Positions 5,099-5,800 of a stretch of 5,800 nucleotides of DNA are shown here, in pieces. The position numbers and the translations under genes were made by a program. The notes beneath the pieces are model-generated. The model was given only the letters and a program-made list of their open reading frames with translations. It had not been told where the DNA came from and did not search any database. Within the stretch, counting starts at the first letter, position 1. The number at the start of each line of letters is the position of its first letter. Source of the DNA: Hydrogenophaga sp. (GTDB taxonomy: Bacteria; Pseudomonadota; Gammaproteobacteria; Burkholderiales; Burkholderiaceae_C); contig JALOSN010000300.1 in assembly GCA_025458415.1 (NCBI GenBank), positions 1 through 5,800 on the forward strand. Reading direction: 5' to 3'.

Positions 5099-5800
5099 AT
5101 GGCCCGCCTGCCGACTTCATCCACTCCTCCAGTCACCGCCTTGCCACTTCAGGCGGTGGACACAGAAGCCCTCAGCGAGGGAGAGTTTGTCCGTTTTCCC
5201 GGCTCGCCCTTCGAGCTGTTCCAGCCCTATCCGCCCGCGGGTGACCAGCCCACTGCCATTGCAGGGCTGGTTGAGGGCATCGAGGACGGGGAAGTGTTTC
5301 AGACCCTGCTGGGCGTGACCGGCTCGGGCAAGACATTCACCATGGCCAACGTGATTGCCCGCATAGGGCGGCCTGCCATCGTGTTCGCGCCCAACAAGAC
5401 CCTGGCCGCACAGCTGTATTCAGAGTTCCGCGAGTTCTTCCCCAGGAACGCCGTCGAGTACTTCGTCAGCTACTACGACTACTATCAGCCAGAAGCCTAC
5501 GTGCCGCAGCGCGACCTCTTCATTGAAAAGGACAGCGCGATCAACGAGCACATCGAGCAGATGCGCCTGAGCTGTACCAAGAGCATCCTGGAGCGGCGCG
5601 ACGTGGTGATTGTCGCCACCGTCTCGGCCATCTACGGCATCGGCAAGCCCGAGAGCTACCACCAGATGGTGATGACCCTGCGCGTGGGCGACAAGGCCGG
5701 CCAGCGCGAGCTGATTGCCCAGTTGGTGCGCATGCAGTACGCACGCAACGAGCAAGACTTCAGCCGCGGCAAATTCCGTGTGCGCGGCGACACCATCGAC
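5099..5800 (+). CDS. uvrB: Excinuclease ABC subunit B (UvrB), N-terminal part
   Basis: The frame is open from ATG 5099 to the window edge (234 codons) and encodes the start of UvrB, the helicase-like damage-verification subunit of nucleotide excision repair, which receives DNA from UvrA and recruits UvrC. Visible landmarks are Walker A GVTGSGKT (72-79), APNKTLAAQLYSEF (97-110) and the damage-probing beta-hairpin YYDYYQPEAYVPQRD (125-139). In the hairpin Tyr125, 126, 128, 129 and Phe141 match E. coli Tyr92, 93, 95, 96 and Phe108 with a constant offset of 33. FIEKDSAINEHIEQMRLS (141-158) and RRDVVIVATVSAIYGIG (166-182) follow. Relative to E. coli there is an N-terminal extension of about 33 residues; its second half (GEFVRFPGSPFELFQPYPPAGDQ) is normal for Burkholderiales. 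A tandem GTG lies directly before the ATG. No Shine-Dalgarno sequence is evident. The C-terminal helicase motifs and UvrC-binding region lie outside the window. Confidence 0.96.
   Translation, partial: MARLPTSSTPPVTALPLQAVDTEALSEGEFVRFPGSPFELFQPYPPAGDQPTAIAGLVEGIEDGEVFQTLLGVTGSGKTFTMANVIARIGRPAIVFAPNKTLAAQLYSEFREFFPRNAVEYFVSYYDYYQPEAYVPQRDLFIEKDSAINEHIEQMRLSCTKSILERRDVVIVATVSAIYGIGKPESYHQMVMTLRVGDKAGQRELIAQLVRMQYARNEQDFSRGKFRVRGDTID

Noticed and set aside
1..5800. Search for tRNA or rRNA genes, CRISPR repeats, insertion sequences, long direct repeats and riboswitches
   Set aside because: None was recognised by reading. The coding genes leave only short gaps, and no transposase motifs or terminal inverted repeats were seen.

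Overview
The window is GC-rich and densely packed with bacterial genes on both strands. The C-terminus of alanyl-tRNA synthetase at the left edge, the N-terminal third of UvrB at the right edge, and the styles of the pseudouridine synthase and TrmB all resemble Burkholderiales (Betaproteobacteria), most likely a member of or near the Comamonadaceae. This assignment comes from remembered protein similarity; no search was run. I see no mobile element, CRISPR array, tRNA or rRNA, and no gene-free stretch longer than about 130 bases.

Layout. (1) 2-109, plus strand: end of alaS. (2) 145-2870, minus strand: a run of three genes read right to left. These are trmB (tRNA m7G46 methyltransferase, broken by a frameshift near its 5' end), an RluA-type pseudouridine synthase, and a membrane acyltransferase of the acyltransferase-3 family whose ATG overlaps the synthase stop. 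(3) 2871-3001: divergent intergenic region. (4) 3002-4068, plus strand: an alpha/beta hydrolase of the epoxide hydrolase type and a small DUF3820 protein, joined by a TTGA stop/start overlap. (5) 4056-4697, minus strand: a compact DEDDy 3'-5' exonuclease that converges on and overlaps the DUF3820 gene by 13 bases. (6) 4737-5042, plus strand: a 101-residue protein I do not recognise, divergent from the exonuclease. (7) 5099 to the window end, plus strand: uvrB, the damage-recognition helicase of nucleotide excision repair.

Functionally this is a housekeeping neighbourhood: translation and RNA modification on the left (alaS, trmB, pseudouridine synthase), DNA repair and nuclease functions on the right (exonuclease, uvrB), with accessory enzymes between. 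I found no convincing new multi-gene system. The observation most worth checking is the broken trmB. Its N-terminal conserved block and its catalytic domain lie in different frames, with roughly a dozen linker residues missing between them, while all catalytic motifs are preserved. Weaker leads are a LexA-like CTG-N10-CAG element and a possible leaderless start in front of uvrB, and the uncharacterised 101-residue gene between the exonuclease and uvrB.
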